From: Skeletonema tropicum
Lineage: Eukaryota; Bacillariophyta; Thalassiosirophyceae; Thalassiosirales; Thalassiosiraceae
DNA length: 64,000 nt
Direction of reading: 5' to 3'
Assembly (NCBI GenBank): GCA_037178625.1
Contig: CM074145.1
Span: forward strand, 930,001 to 994,000
A program made the translations under genes and the position numbers. Below the pieces are notes generated by a model, which ran no database searches, was not told the DNA's origin, and saw only the letters and a program-made list of their open reading frames with translations. Each line of letters starts with the position of its first letter. Within the stretch, counting starts at the first letter, position 1. Below, piece by piece: positions 9,204-19,237 of this stretch.

Positions 9204-10533
9204 CTAAGCAGAGGAATCATTCTCTTCGGCACTGGCAGCGCCACTCTCTACACCGTTTGGCTTCTCCTCTGTTGCACCAGTCTCGACATCAGTTTGCTTC
9301 TCCTCTACTTGCTCTTGCTCTGGCACCTCAGCAGCGGGTGAAGGTTCACAATCTACTTCACCCTTCTTGCACAATGACTCTTGCTTTGGACTAAAGCATA
9401 GGAAGATTCCTCCAATCAAGTACCTTCGGCAGAAATTGTAACTTTGAGATAGGCGAGAGTAATCGAAAAAGAGTATAATACAACTTTCAAGCTAGCACTA
9501 AAACTCACAGTCCGAATGCTATTATGGAATATATGCTGCCTTGGGCAACGCTACAACTTCCAAGCATTAAGTCCACAAAACCCTCGTTCGAACTGTCTCG
9601 TGCACTGAAACGGAAAGTAAAATGCAGTAATGCATAGAAGGGAGAGCGTTAGAATTGAGCATTCTAAACGGGAGCACCTCCTTACACAAAAATTAGATGG
9701 TCGCACTTACCATGCACTTGATCCATCTGTGAATAAGTAGCAATAAAAACGGGGAACAAAGTTAAAGTATTAGCAATACTGTACAAAAAAAGACAGCGAG
9801 AGTATAGACATAATGCATATCGTTTCTTACAAATAACAAATGTGAATGCCTGACTAATTTCCGCAAAGCTCAATAGGAGAGATCTGAAGAAGTCAACACA
9901 GAAATGATCCGAACAGAATTCTACCATGACCATTATGATTACAGCGGCACCTAAAGACGGGGCAACGACTTCAATGAATAAGTAAAGACCAAAATTAGGT
10001 TAGAGTGACGAATGTAGATAATTATTGATGGAATATAATAATACTCAGCGACTATTGTCCAACAAACTCACCTGCACTAATCCGTGCCCATGTTTGTAGC
10101 CATCCATACGGATCTCCACTATTCATTACACATTGGTCATCTGAATTAACGTAGGCCCAGAGACCAATTGTATCTCCGGCGGACTGAAGTGAGATGATAT
10201 TAGTAATGCGGGATATGGCGGTGAGGAAACAAGGACGAATACAAATAATATATATGTTACTGATTAATGCACAAGATGTGTGTACAGCACAGGTCATCAT
10301 GCCATCACCAACATTCTTACCGTCGATAGAAATTTGCAATCATAAATAGTAAGACAGCTGTTGAATAGATGAGTCAGGACGATCGAGCGAGGTGGTGAGT
10401 GATTCAAAACAACAAAGTTTGCAGTTTGTCTTTCATCATCAATCGCTTCCTACCTCATGACTACACCTGCAGCGATTATCAAAATCGTGAAGACATGGCA
10501 GATTATTGAATTTCCGCACCGGCAGCACGCCAT
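9204..10533 (-). CDS. Tetraspan membrane protein, 7 exons (claudin-like topology)
   Basis: I assembled seven exons: 10454-10533, 10321-10357, 10072-10183, 9831-9950, 9712-9727 (a 16-bp micro-exon), 9509-9604 and 9204-9423. All introns are GT..AG and phases match, giving 226 residues. Hydrophobic segments lie near residues 9-30, 75-90, 95-115 and 145-165. The first extracellular loop contains GLW followed by a cysteine (GLWAYVNSDDQC), a pattern resembling claudin-like and diatom four-helix proteins. The C-terminal tail is acidic and Glu/Thr/Ala-rich. Function is unknown; a role in cell-surface organisation is a guess. The start codon directly abuts the second copy of the 32-bp repeat, which therefore forms its 5' leader. 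Confidence 0.8.
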
Positions 10534-10996
10534 TATCTAATCTGATTAACTTTGTATTTATTTATGTATTCGTTGGTTGGTTGTCCTTTGCATGTACTCC
10601 TTTCCTTCTTGTGCTACTCCTATGTTGCTTCTTTCAACCGTCGATCGTCGCCGACCGCCGACTAGCCTGATGACCTGAATGATGTCTTCTTCATCGCGCA
10701 CTGTTCGCATTCAAAAAATGAAGCGGGATTACCGAAACGTGTCAAATCCTCACTCGGGACTTAGATAAGAAAAGTCCCCTCCTTTCCCCCTCTGAGCTCC
10801 GTAGATAATCCACAAAGGAATCAGTACAGATTCCCCATTTTGTCTCCCTTCCGCCTCCTCGCCCACGCGCACGACACCCACGTACGCATCACCTATCACC
10901 ACCATTCACCATTATCACCATGACCATGAACATACAACATAGTAGACATCAACGCAGTAAGTAGTAGTCAAAACAGATCCGACTCGAACCAAAACC
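10534..10996. promoter_or_regulatory. Divergent intergenic region between tetraspan gene and queH
   Basis: These 463 bp separate two divergently transcribed genes and contain the 32-bp repeat (10534-10565). No coding sequence or obvious TATA box is seen. A pyrimidine-rich tract (10770-10920) precedes the queH start, and CACC/ATCACC-rich sequence lies at 10866-10925. Confidence 0.4.
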
Positions 10997-11962
10997 ATGA
11001 CGGAAACAAAGAGCACTAACAACTCTCTAACATACAGTGAAGGGGCCAAACTCCCATCCACCGCTCCATCATGGGCAGTAGCAGCATCCGAACGCCTCAA
11101 AAAACGTCGCGAGGAAGGTTACAAATCATCCTGCAATCCACCACCCAACGTCAAAAAGGTCCTCCTCCATTCCTGCTGTGCTCCTTGCTCAGGCGCCATG
11201 GTCGAAGAGATGTGTTCCTTGGATAAACTCGATCAAGTGGTTGTATTCTTTTACAATCCCAATATTCACCCGAGGCAAGAGTATGAAATACGCAAAGAGG
11301 AGAACAAACGATTTTGTGAAAAGTTGGGGATTGAATTTGTAGATTGCGATTATGATCCGGAGAATTGGTATTCACGAATGAAGGGGATGGAATTTGATCC
11401 AGAGAGGGGGAGGCGGTGCACGGAATGCTTTGATATGCGTATGGAGCGTTGTGCGTTGTACGCACATGAGAATGGGTTTGATGCCATTGCAACTACGAAC
11501 GCTACGTCACGTTGGAAGGATGCCAAGCAGGTAGATGATAGTGGGTACAGGGCTGCGGCACGGTATGAGGGACTGAAGTATTGGTGTCAGAATTGGCAAA
11601 GTGATGAGATGACTCTGAGAAAGTATGAAATCTCAGCAAGTGAGAGATTCTATAAGCAGGAATACTGTGGTTGCTCGTATTCTCTTCGTGATAGCAACGA
11701 TTGGAGAAAGGCCAATATGATCCCGAAGATAAAGATAGGTGGAGATACAGCTGGACTGGGGGATCGATATTTTAGTGATCCGTTGGTAGATGCTGCAGAG
11801 GAGTCACAAGATGTCGTCGATGAATTCTTCTCTCAGGCGAATGAGTTAGCCGAAACGGCAGGGAATGATATAATGAAGCGTAAGGAGGCGTTGAAAGTTT
11901 ACAAAGACAGGCGGAAGACAGAAAAGACTGACGGGGTAGTTAATGGGTTGAACAATTGGTAG
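10997..11962 (+). CDS. queH: Epoxyqueuosine reductase QueH family protein
   Basis: This intronless gene encodes 321 residues. QueH reduces epoxyqueuosine to queuosine, the last step of queuosine synthesis in the wobble position of tRNAs with GUN anticodons. The family's metal-binding cysteines are all visible: LHSCCAPCSG near residue 58, RRCTECFDMRMERC near 140, and YCGCSYSLRD near 225, together with FYNPNIHP and EFVDCDYDPENW. The first 50 residues and the last 90 extend beyond the compact bacterial enzyme (about 200 residues). The N-terminal extension is Ser/Thr/Lys-rich with no clear signal peptide. Eukaryotes usually salvage queuine, so a bacterial-type reductase here implies transfer or an endosymbiont origin (inference). 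Confidence 0.9.
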   Translation: MTETKSTNNSLTYSEGAKLPSTAPSWAVAASERLKKRREEGYKSSCNPPPNVKKVLLHSCCAPCSGAMVEEMCSLDKLDQVVVFFYNPNIHPRQEYEIRKEENKRFCEKLGIEFVDCDYDPENWYSRMKGMEFDPERGRRCTECFDMRMERCALYAHENGFDAIATTNATSRWKDAKQVDDSGYRAAARYEGLKYWCQNWQSDEMTLRKYEISASERFYKQEYCGCSYSLRDSNDWRKANMIPKIKIGGDTAGLGDRYFSDPLVDAAEESQDVVDEFFSQANELAETAGNDIMKRKEALKVYKDRRKTEKTDGVVNGLNNW

Positions 11963-12072
11963 AAATAATCAGATCCTAAATATTAATTCAATTATAAAGT
12001 CTGACCTAGTATCTATTTATCCAATCTTTGATCTGTACAAATAATGAAGCGTGCAAATGTGTGCCTACAAAT

Positions 12073-13737
12073 CTACACGATTTCATAGCCCACATTAACA
12101 TCATCACTCTTCACAACTGGAGAAGGTAATAAATGATCACGTTCGACATCCCTATTGGGGGTAGACGACTGGCTACTTTTGGGGGTTGAACCAATACTCT
12201 TCATTCTCTTCTTCGTCTTGACAGTCGCTGCTCTCACCTTGTCTACCTGTCGCTGTTGAGCCAACATTTCAGAATTCTGTTGGGCTGACATTGTTCGTGT
12301 CTTTTCATCCTCTCCCACGTCGGCATTTAGCATATCCTTCTTGAGATTCAGAGTGGCCATGGCAGATTTGTCACGGTAGTCACTCTCAAACGACTCTTCT
12401 TTCCTCATACTTTGAGATGTTCTACTACTCCCCTTTGAATCACTTGGATCACTCTCGAAAGACTCTTTTTTCCTATTCAAACTTGTGTTTCGAAGAAGAC
12501 TTCCCCTTGACTTGTCTAAAAATGAGATGGATGTCTTCACCTCCTCCACCTTTTCCAATTTAGATGAATCAGTCCCCTTACTTGTTGCCTTACTTTTCGG
12601 TTGATAATTCAAATCAGAAATCCCCGTCATGCCGGTGTAGCCACTGAAGTGGGATCCATCTTCGCCACTAGATCCTACCGAGACGAAACTACTATCTTCA
12701 GAGTCGTGCAATTCTGCTAGGACCTTGTCAATCTCATTCACCGGTGTTGCTGCGGCGGCGGGAGATGAACTACTGTTTTCATTATTGGACGACTTGCCGG
12801 TTAATAGTCCAGCAGCCCACTTGCCAACTGTGACCTTTGGTTTCTCGTTTTCAACTTCACACACATTTACATCACCAATGTGATCCACACTAGTCTCAGC
12901 AGCAGTATTATTCTGCCGTCTCTTACGACCCTGGACAAACGCAACAAAGAGGAAGGCAACCAAACATCCACCAACTACTGCAAAGAAGATGCCCAACACA
13001 TTTCTGTTGATTTCGCCAGTACTTCCATCAACATCAACGGCTGTTGACTCGGCAATAACTGTAGCAGCATTTGGATTTAGTGTCGCAGGAACAGCTGATA
13101 CTACCTCGGGATCGGCGGCAGGAATGGTGGCGGGTTCTTTCTCCTCCGGAACAACTTCCTCCTCCACCGCATTATCAGTGGTAACGACTTCCATTGCATC
13201 AGTGGCAACAGGAATGTACCCAACTGCCGCCCATTCACCCAACAAACCCTCCAAGTCTAAACCAACAACTCCATTCAGAAAGAATTGCTTCACTTCCTCC
13301 TCATCCACATCAGACGCAGAAAGGTCAAAGCTCTTATCAAGTATGAGCTCCGCCTCATAGGACGAAGAATGCTTTTTTACTTCTTCTTCTTCCAAGTGTC
13401 TCCAGCTCCCTCGTGCAACAGCCACCGATACACTTGTGGTGGTGAGGGGATCAACTTCAAACGATATGAATCGATGACCATACGCTGCACTTTCCTCAAA
13501 TAAGGTCGATCCGAACGATTCCAAGACGTCGGCAACACGTTGTGCGTTTGCAGGAGGTCTACTTGACTGAATGGAGAAATTGAAATTGATACTATCGGGA
13601 TCATCATTGGATTTTGGTGTGAACTCCTCCATTCGTCGGATGTAATACTTTCTAGTGGATGAGGAGGATGGAGATGAGTGGATGGCGGCGGTGGCCGATG
13701 TGAGAAGGAAGAAAGTTGATGATAGGAGGTTCATCAT
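12073..13737 (-). CDS. Secreted type I membrane protein, relative of the 14524 gene
   Basis: The gene is intronless and encodes 554 residues. It has an N-terminal signal peptide (about 1-18, MMNLLSSTFFLLTSATAA), an extracellular part of about 225 residues with an acidic stretch, a single membrane span near 246-268 (GIFFAVVGGCLVAFLFVAF) and a basic stop-transfer QGRKRR. The cytoplasmic tail of about 280 residues is Ser/Lys-rich with repeated SFESD segments, suggesting a phosphorylated signalling tail. No enzymatic domain is recognised. The juxtamembrane and membrane segment is nearly the same as the frameshifted 3' end of the 14524 gene, although the extracellular domains differ. Confidence 0.75.
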   Translation of the reverse strand: MMNLLSSTFFLLTSATAAIHSSPSSSSTRKYYIRRMEEFTPKSNDDPDSINFNFSIQSSRPPANAQRVADVLESFGSTLFEESAAYGHRFISFEVDPLTTTSVSVAVARGSWRHLEEEEVKKHSSSYEAELILDKSFDLSASDVDEEEVKQFFLNGVVGLDLEGLLGEWAAVGYIPVATDAMEVVTTDNAVEEEVVPEEKEPATIPAADPEVVSAVPATLNPNAATVIAESTAVDVDGSTGEINRNVLGIFFAVVGGCLVAFLFVAFVQGRKRRQNNTAAETSVDHIGDVNVCEVENEKPKVTVGKWAAGLLTGKSSNNENSSSSPAAAATPVNEIDKVLAELHDSEDSSFVSVGSSGEDGSHFSGYTGMTGISDLNYQPKSKATSKGTDSSKLEKVEEVKTSISFLDKSRGSLLRNTSLNRKKESFESDPSDSKGSSRTSQSMRKEESFESDYRDKSAMATLNLKKDMLNADVGEDEKTRTMSAQQNSEMLAQQRQVDKVRAATVKTKKRMKSIGSTPKSSQSSTPNRDVERDHLLPSPVVKSDDVNVGYEIV

Positions 13738-14523
13738 GATGATTGGAACAGCAGCAACAACAACTCGTGTACTTATGCAGCAGCGACTCTCTAGTGCAGC
13801 AAGAGGGCGTCTATGCGGAACGTCTATGCCTGAACGGGTTTAAGATGAAATACATAAGTGGTGGTTGAGTAGTGCACTTCCGGATTTCCAGAGTAGTGGC
13901 CATATTTGTCGGCATGATGTGTGGTTTCTTCCGTTCATGCCGATAGAAGCCGAGTCTTGCTAAACTTGGCGGGTCGCGAGAAAACATTCGGATTTCGCGG
14001 ATTTTTTTACTCTCCCGCAAAAATTTCTGATGTTGAAGGTGAAGATTCAGATGCGTATCTATTTTTGGAGTATTTCGTGATGATGTGTTCGTCATCGGTC
14101 GCTCGATCATTGGCCGTTGATGGACGGAAGGAACGACCACGTCGAACCTCTCGAGAGGGAAGTTCTGGTTAAACTTCCATGGGGTCCAACGTGGTTGCCC
14201 GCCTGATGATTACCCGTCCACAGTAGATGCCCGCCCAAAAGTCCGGCACAAGAAGCCCAGACAATAACAATACCATATTGTAAGTAGTTGCCCGGTCCAA
14301 GTAGTTGCCCGCCACAGAGAGCAAATAAACCCGCGGGCAACTACGGTGGACTCACTGCACACATACTGTGAAGCATGGAAGTACAATACCTAAAACCAGT
14401 TAGTCATCACCATGCGAAGCAAGTAGGAGTAGTAATCATAGCAAGTGAAACCCTCCTCTCATAGAAATCATCGAAGGTTGCTACAATTCTCAACCAACCC
14501 CTGACGATTGATATGTATTGAAA
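13738..14523. other. Gene-free interval with GCGGGCAA-type repeat
   Basis: No convincing gene lies between the divergent starts at 13737 and 14524. Bases 14190-14345 hold a run of TTGCCCGC / GTTGCCCG motifs plus the palindrome CCCGCGGGC, and share an AT-rich ATAACAATA..ATATTGT core with 25418-25635 in the opposite orientation. This marks a dispersed repeat family. Confidence 0.5.
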
Positions 14524-15764
14524 ATGAATCATCTCCCATCACCTCTCCTCCTCCTCACATTTACATCGGTCATCGCCGTCCACTCAACTGCCTCGTCATC
14601 ATCAACCACCGCCATCCACAAGAAGTACCTCCGTCGAACACAAAACTTAGGAACTTTCCAATCTGCATCAAGTTGCCCAAGGAAGGCAGATGACCCAAGG
14701 ACTGAATGTCTACTAAAAGACGAAGTGCAATCATCTGGTATTACCGTCCATTGCTGCAGAGGATCACTTGGCTCGAACTCGAATCTTAGATGCGAACGAC
14801 CCAATTGTCGTTATGTGGACAGTTACGCTGATGCTGATGAATTCTGTATGAATAGGGGAATGAGATTGTGTACCCTGCCCGAGCTCAACAGTAATGCTTG
14901 CTGTGATAAAGGTTGTGGATTCAATAACAAATTGACGTGGACATCGAGTGTTTGTCCTGTTGAACAAATAGCATCTATTGAGACGGAGACGACGAGTCCA
15001 ACTTCTACTCCAACAACATCTCCTCCTACTAGAGAACCATCAACACCACCGACATTGCCTCCGTCATCTAATCCAACATCTTCTCCAACAAGGAAGCCTT
15101 CATTGTCTCCAACATCTTCTCCGACGACGAAGCCATCAGCTCCGCCATCCAATTCACCAGTCACGATGCCAATCACATCTGCGCCTACAAATGCACCGTC
15201 CAACTCACCTAATGTGACTGTGATCGCATTACCAACATCTTCTCCGACGAGGAATACATCAGAACATCCAACAAATTCCCCGACGACAATTGCAGCTGGG
15301 AGTGTAAGCACTACAAGTAGTCCGTCCAACGCACCAGTTGTGACTGCAATTACATCGACTACCTCGACTTCACCCCCCACAGCTGCTGTAACAACAAGTG
15401 TTGATACCAACGATGTTCCCGTTGCCAATGATACAGTTAAAGTTGTTGAGGAAGCAGTCACCACCGAGACAGATGCGGCTCCCTCCGAGGTAAATACGAC
15501 GGCAAATGCTGATAGCAGCATTATCACGGAGGAGAAGGATGATCCCACTTTGCTGATTACAAGTGCAGCTAGTGTTGTTGCCGAGTCAACAGCCGCTGGC
15601 GAAAGTGCCGGCAAAATTAACGGCGGCGTGTTAGGCATCTTTTTTTCGTAGTTGGTGGATGTTTGGCTGCCTTTGTCTTTGTTGCGTTCGTTCAAGGGCG
15701 TAAAAGGAGGAGTGGTGCTGGAGAGACGACATCCAGTATCGAACCTACCTCTGAGTCCTTGTAA
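14524..15764 (+). pseudogene. Mosaic secreted Cys-rich/PT-stalk protein, frameshifted before its membrane anchor
   Basis: From ATG 14524 the frame encodes 375 residues: signal peptide (about 1-20), a cysteine-rich domain (about 45-145; CCRGSLGS, ADEFCMNRGMRLCTLPEL, ACCDKGCGFN, LTWTSSVC), and a Pro/Thr/Ser stalk with repeated SSPTRKPS-like units (about 150-250). The frame ends at TAG 15649 directly after GVLGIFFS. One base out of register, immediately after a T7 run (15640-15646), the sequence continues as VVGGCLAAFVFVAFVQGRKRR and on to TAA 15762. That is a transmembrane span plus stop-transfer matching the 12073-13737 protein. The N-terminal half matches the 19767 protein. As it stands the product would be secreted rather than membrane-anchored. 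Confidence 0.8.
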
Positions 15765-15878
15765 ACATAATGTCATAAAGAGAGATAGAAGTGAGGGTAC
15801 TAGTATTAATTTACAGTTTGTGTATTTTGACAGGGAATATTGCCTTGAACATACATGGCTTTGAAGCCTCTTCACTTT

Positions 15879-17462
15879 CTACATTCCATCACCTTTCTCT
15901 GAGATTATCTCATCTTCAACAGCCGCAATATTGTCCTTTCTAAACATAACTAAAAACTCTTCAAAACTTATCCTCCCATCACCGTCTTGATCTGCCGACT
16001 CAATTAGTAACTCTATCCGTTCGGGCGTGGCACTTTCGCCAAGGAGCTTCTTAAGATTCTCTTTCGAAATGTACCCACTGTCATCATCATCGATATGATC
16101 AAATGCTTCTGCCAACCTCTTCTCTTCCACTCGCCCATGAAGCTCAAGAGTCGCAGCAACGAATTCAGTGTACATGATTTTCCCATTCTTATTTACATCC
16201 ATGTGATCAAACATGGCATTCACTTCCTCATCTGAATACTCATCACACTCTACCATTGCTGCTTTGAACTCATCAATCGAAATCACTCCATCATTCTTGT
16301 TATCTAACTTTTCAAATGCTCTCCTCATCTCCAAAATTTCCTTTACCGAAGATTTATGTGCAACAATGACAGCTGCAATCTTCTTCAACTCACTTGTTTG
16401 AGCAAAGGATAATATGTTCTCTTTTACATTCTTCATGAGACTCTCATTCAACTCTTTCGTGGATACGGTTTCAAAATCCTTCTTCTCCAACCAAGAGTGT
16501 TGTAACGCTTCTTCGGCAGATAATCGCTTCTTTGCATCCTTCGTCAGAAGCGCTTCAACAAAGCCCTTTGCGTCACTTGACACATTGGCCCATCCAGGGC
16601 TATTGAAATTGTAGTCACAACGCTTAATCTTACGGAGCACTTCAGACCGTTTCCCCCTAAATGGCTTCTCATTGCAGAGTAATAAGAAAGCAATTACGCC
16701 GATACTCCAGCAATCGGCTTTGCTAGTGTACACTCCCTCAATAACCTGCGGCGACATTGTATACACTGTTCCACACCAATCACTCATATACATGCCGGGG
16801 AGATACTTTTTACTCAAGCCAAAATCCAGCAGCTTAATCTTTGCCAAGGGATCATTTGATTCGAACATGATATTTTCCATTTTGATGTCACGATGTATAA
16901 TTCCATTATCGTGCATGTGCCCAATGGCAGAACAGAGCTGAGTGATGATATTCGCAGCTTGACTTTCGACGTAGGGTACTCGAGCGTACAAGTCGCCGCC
17001 AGAGCAATATTCCATTAGCACGTATATGTTGTGCTTTGTTTCGTAAACTTCATATGCCTTGACGATATTTGGATGATCGAGAGACCGGAGGACGGAAATT
17101 TCATTTCGTAATTCATCCAGATAATCTTTCTGGACCATACGAAGCTGAATACTTTTCAGTGCATACATTTCGCTGTGATTACTAATGACCGTTTTGGAAT
17201 CTTGCTCGTCTTTTGTATTTTTTGATCGTGTCAACCAAGAACAGCCAAATATTCCGTCCTTGAGACATGCACAAGCTCCTCCCCTACTTCTTGTGCTATC
17301 ATAGGCACTGCCACCTTCTGTACCTTTTTTGCGTCTCACCAATCGGACTACCCCGATGGACCCCTCCCCTAATCGACGTACATCTTGATAGTAATTGAAT
17401 ACGTCGTCATGACGTTCACGAATCATATGATCGGTGAGTCGATTGCTGTTGGTTGATGACAT
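15879..17462 (-). CDS. Calcium-dependent protein kinase (CDPK), kinase plus four EF-hands
   Basis: The gene is intronless and encodes 527 residues. The Ser/Thr kinase domain has the Gly-rich loop LGEGSIGVV (31-39), ATP lysine ALK (103), HRDIKMEN (190-197) and DFG (213-215). A junction region and four EF-hands follow, each with a usable loop (DNKNDGVISIDE, DVNKNGKIMYTE, DDDDSGYISKE, DQDGDGRISFEE). CDPKs convert calcium transients into phosphorylation. Two oddities are visible: an insertion of about 50 residues between the Gly loop and the ATP lysine (about 45-97), containing several cysteines, and SPQ (237-239) in place of the usual APE that closes the activation segment. No myristoylation signal (MG) is present. 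Confidence 0.95.
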   Translation of the reverse strand: MSSTNSNRLTDHMIRERHDDVFNYYQDVRRLGEGSIGVVRLVRRKKGTEGGSAYDSTRSRGGACACLKDGIFGCSWLTRSKNTKDEQDSKTVISNHSEMYALKSIQLRMVQKDYLDELRNEISVLRSLDHPNIVKAYEVYETKHNIYVLMEYCSGGDLYARVPYVESQAANIITQLCSAIGHMHDNGIIHRDIKMENIMFESNDPLAKIKLLDFGLSKKYLPGMYMSDWCGTVYTMSPQVIEGVYTSKADCWSIGVIAFLLLCNEKPFRGKRSEVLRKIKRCDYNFNSPGWANVSSDAKGFVEALLTKDAKKRLSAEEALQHSWLEKKDFETVSTKELNESLMKNVKENILSFAQTSELKKIAAVIVAHKSSVKEILEMRRAFEKLDNKNDGVISIDEFKAAMVECDEYSDEEVNAMFDHMDVNKNGKIMYTEFVAATLELHGRVEEKRLAEAFDHIDDDDSGYISKENLKKLLGESATPERIELLIESADQDGDGRISFEEFLVMFRKDNIAAVEDEIISEKGDGM

Positions 17463-17636
17463 TTTATTGCTGCGCCGCCGCCACTACTCTAGAAGATGAA
17501 TGTCGCCACAGAATCATTCTTTGCCTGCATGGCATGGTCATAATGTTCATTTTTTATGAGCTTCGATGAACGGTTTTCTTGAAAAATCTCCTTTCCCTTT
17601 CTTCGGAGAGGAGTATTCGGTATTCGGTATTTAAAT

Positions 17637-17742
17637 ACGAGAAAAGGCTGCATTCAAAGTTAAATTCAACGAAAGATTTTCTCGTTAATGAATAACTTTG
17701 AACACGAGAAAAGGCTGCATTCAAAAAGGAGGGGTTTCTCGT
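17637..17742. repeat. Two ACGAGAAA...TTTCTCGT hairpin modules
   Basis: Units at 17637-17685 and 17704-17742 both start ACGAGAAAAGGCTGCATTCAAA and end in its 5-8 bp complement (TTTTCTCGT / TTTCTCGT), so each can fold as a stem-loop. A third copy lies at 19485-19523. They sit upstream of the minus-strand CDPK gene, and the third copy sits at the matching place beside the CDPK relic. Confidence 0.7.
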
Positions 17743-17994
17743 ACGCAGAACTGTAAGACGCGACTGTAAGAGGACGTGCACATCGAACAAGATACTTAGC
17801 AAGAACCAACCAAGAACCATGGCATGCTAGCTACCACAAGCGCTTTTTGTAATGCTACATATATATATCCATCATTCAGTTTCATTGGCAGTGATAAGTT
17901 AGTAATTTGAAAGTTGAAAGTCACTCCCTCTGGCCGGCACTGGACGGAGGCAAGTGAAATGTCGAAAGTGAGCATCGCGGTAACACAATAAATA

Positions 17995-18847
17995 ATGACG
18001 AGCTCAGAAGATAACAACGACGCAGGCAATGATGTGATGTGTTGTGCTTCCTGCGGTATCGCTGCAGTTGACGACATCAAATTGAGGAAGTGCAACGCTT
18101 GCTACCTCGTTCGATATTGTAGCATTAATTGTCAAAAGGAGCACAGACCTCAGCACAAAAATGAGTGCAAAAGTGAGCCGCTGAATTACGTGATGAACTT
18201 CTGTTCAAAGCAGCCATATCGGTGACTGCCCAATTTGTTTGATACCTCTGCCGATTGATGGGTTAACATGTTGTAGCATGTTAGCATGTTGTGGCAAACA
18301 CGTTTGTGAGGGATGTTGTTATGCCAATCAGAAGCGAGAGATCGAAGAGAGGCTTGATCCGAAATGCCCATTCTGTCGACATCCGGTGCCTACTTCACAG
18401 ATGGAAGGGGCAATGTTGTTTCAAGAAATGGATAGAGTAAAACTGGACGATCCAGTTGCGTTAAGGAGAGCGGGCTTGCTGTGCCACAATGAGGGGGATC
18501 ATAATTATTGGACAAAGGCAACCGAATTGGGTGATTTACAAGCGCATTATACACTATCAGTTATGTATCAGCAAGGCCTAGGTATCGAAAAGGACAAGAA
18601 GAAGGAACTTCATCATCTAGATCAGGCTGCCATAGGGGGTCATCCAGCAGCGAGGTTTAATCTTGGATTCTACGAGCGTGAAAAAGGCAATATTGAGAGA
18701 GCAGCGACGCCGCCAAACTTGGGGATGACAAATCAATCATTGGCAAATCTCGAGCTATTCTATCAAGATGGAAGGGTCAGTTTAAAAGACTTTGCTGCAA
18801 CTCTTCGTGCACACCAAGCTGCAGTGGACGCAACGAAAAAGTCCTGA
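17995..18847 (+). pseudogene. MYND-RING-Sel1 repeat protein gene with frameshifts
   Basis: The first frame (17995-18225) encodes a MYND zinc finger (CCASCGIAAVDD.. CNACYLVRYCSINCQ.. HRPQHKNEC). A different frame from about 18221 to 18847 encodes a RING-like region (DCPICLIPLPIDG, CCGKHVCEGCC, CPFCRHP) and Sel1-like repeats (AHYTLSVMYQQGLGIEKD, AAIGGHPAARFNLGF). Between them, 18183-18209 reads ELRDELLF in the third frame. Family members in diatoms read continuously through MYND, RING and Sel1, so at least two or three small indels have broken this copy. The last Sel1 repeat is also shortened. A short intron does not explain the pattern, because the conserved residues are present but in shifting frames. 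Confidence 0.75.
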
Positions 18848-19237
18848 TAGGGAGGCGGTGGTGGCAAATAGGCTTTTCAATGTGGATGAGTATCAATCCC
18901 CCTTCAACTGAACACTACAGAGAACCTTTTAGTATATTCCATATATATAATATTCGATATTATGCTACGTAATTCCAGCATCGTACAAGATGCATTGAAG
19001 TTTGGCAATAAAACAAGTTGGAGTCAGTTGATTTTGCATCATTTTATGCCTCTCTTTAGAGCGAATCACCAGTAAATTATTGATGACAAATTGCTTGGTG
19101 CTCACACCGAATCAGACACATCTAAGAGCCAGTTTACGAGAAAACATTAAATATTCACTTATCAAATCTTGTATCGAAATTGAATCGCTATGGTACATAA
19201 CATCTTAAGTTGCAGAGCATCGTATTTCGTTGCATAA

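Noticed and set aside
14823..15875. 350-residue minus-strand open frame opposite the PT-stalk gene, and 20948-21535 likewise
   Set aside because: Low-complexity mirror of PT repeats (Val/Gly/Glu/Asp composition). The plus strand carries the conserved cysteines and signal peptide.
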